A DNA stretch of 5,663 bases. Source: Chthonomonadaceae bacterium. Lineage in GTDB: Bacteria > Armatimonadota > Chthonomonadetes > Chthonomonadales > Chthonomonadaceae. The notes below the pieces were generated by a model. It was not told the DNA's origin. It searched no databases and was given only the letters and a program-made list of their open reading frames with translations. The stretch's first letter is position 1. Each line of letters starts with the position of its first letter. Positions 5,014-5,663 of this stretch are shown here, one piece after another. Location of the stretch: NCBI GenBank assembly GCA_025355115.1, contig JANXLO010000439.1, positions 1 to 5,663 on the forward strand. The letters run 5' to 3'. The position numbers and the translations under genes were made by a program.

Positions 5014-5663
5014 TCAAAAAGCACGGCAGTCCGCGATGTGCATCTGTGTGCAGAGGGTGCAGGAGGGCAGGTCGGAGAGCGCGAACTCGACCTCCGCGAA
5101 CGCGGCCAGATAGCCCGTCTTCGGCAGCGGGACGGCGCCTCTCCATACCTCGTCGGCAAAGATCATCGGCGCCGGCTCCCAAACACAGCCTCGGAAATCC
5201 TGCGTCTCGGAACTGGCGTGCCAGAGCAGGCCATTGAAGGAGCTCGCGGCGGCATCGGCCACGAGGGTCAAAAATCCCTCTCCTGCCGTGAACTCCCAGC
5301 TGAGCTTTGGCAATGGGGCCGAATTCGCGACGAAGTGCAGAAACGCCCGCACCCCGCGCGACATCCGGTCGGTGATGCTCAGGCCGTGCCCGCAGTTGGG
5401 GAAATAGAGGATGTGCTTCGGGCCGGGCAACTCGTCCCAGTAGAGATTGAGCGCATCGGTCGCCCAGTAGGGGTCGTTCGTGCCGTTCATGATTAGCTTC
5501 GGAAGAGTGAGGCGTTCCCTGTAAGTGTACGGGTCGATGATCTGGGCGAGATGAAAGCCCTCCGGCGTCTGCATTTTGGCGGGGAGATCGGCCGCCGTGT
5601 AGTCGCTGATCTGCGCGCTGTAGCCGCTCCAGACCTCGCGCTGATGCGGCATCTGCGCGAACA
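5014..5663 (-). CDS. PhoPQ-activated pathogenicity-related (PqaA-like) alpha/beta hydrolase, C-terminal part
   Basis: Only the C-terminal 216 codons are inside the window; the frame is open through base 5663, so the start lies beyond. Counting from Met at 5652, REVWSGYSAQISDYT (5-19) and IIDPYTYRERLTLPKLIMNG (38-57) are hallmarks of the PhoPQ-related family. Asp60 (NGTNDPYW) and His89 (CGHGL) sit where an alpha/beta hydrolase places its acid and histidine; the nucleophile Ser would be in the missing part. From about 115 a beta-rich tail follows, with a W-x-A and DFR pattern also usual in the family. Members are generally exported; the substrate is unknown, and regulation by PhoPQ is known only for the Salmonella prototype. 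The stop is 36 bases before the glycosylase ATG, which suggests a shared transcript. The methionine at 5652 is internal, since sequence typical of the family continues upstream of it. Confidence 0.9.
   Translation of the reverse strand, partial: FAQMPHQREVWSGYSAQISDYTAADLPAKMQTPEGFHLAQIIDPYTYRERLTLPKLIMNGTNDPYWATDALNLYWDELPGPKHILYFPNCGHGLSITDRMSRGVRAFLHFVANSAPLPKLSWEFTAGEGFLTLVADAAASSFNGLLWHASSETQDFRGCVWEPAPMIFADEVWRGAVPLPKTGYLAAFAEVEFALSDLPSCTLCTQMHIADCRAF

Noticed and set aside
4915..5496. 193-codon plus-strand frame and minus-strand frames at 4964-5182 and 4541-4936
   Set aside because: They shadow the glycosylase and the hydrolase genes, whose own frames hold catalytic and family motifs.

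Overview
The window is chromosomal bacterial DNA. Sampled 60-base lines in the flanking genes are about 63-73% G+C, and a lower-G+C stretch sits in the middle. The DUF1549/DUF1553 protein, the PhoPQ-related (PqaA-like) secreted hydrolase and the eukaryote-like OGG1 glycosylase together suggest a bacterium such as Armatimonadota, Planctomycetota/Verrucomicrobiota or Acidobacteriota. I cannot fix the phylum without a search.

Layout, left to right. (1) Positions 1-867, minus strand: the N-terminal 289 residues of a zinc-dependent, NAD(P)-binding medium-chain alcohol/polyol dehydrogenase, cut by the window edge, with a near-consensus sigma70-type promoter behind it. (2) 1038-2891, plus strand and divergent from the first gene: a secreted 617-residue DUF1549/DUF1553 protein with one CxxCH motif, closed 20 bases later by a strong intrinsic terminator. 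(3) 3036-3779, minus strand: a small gene in locally low-G+C DNA (sampled lines 40-43%). Its product pairs a helical HEPN-like domain carrying the RNDAMH (RX4H) ribonuclease signature with two CBS modules. I regard it as the most unusual item here. (4) 4024-4977, minus strand: a complete OGG1-type 8-oxoguanine DNA glycosylase/lyase with its catalytic Lys and Asp. (5) 5014-5663, minus strand: the C-terminal part of a PhoPQ-activated pathogenicity-related family alpha/beta hydrolase. It lies 36 bases upstream of the glycosylase and is probably cotranscribed with it.

The genes do not form an obvious single pathway. The two ends look like ordinary chromosomal genes (redox metabolism, secreted proteins, DNA repair). 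The middle gene looks like an acquired or fast-evolving accessory gene placed between two convergent units. If it is an active HEPN RNase gated by nucleotide binding to the CBS pair, it would be a single-protein stress or defence effector. That function is inference; only the motifs are seen. No tRNA, rRNA, CRISPR array, insertion sequence or convincing attachment site was seen. No gap without a gene exceeds about 250 bases.
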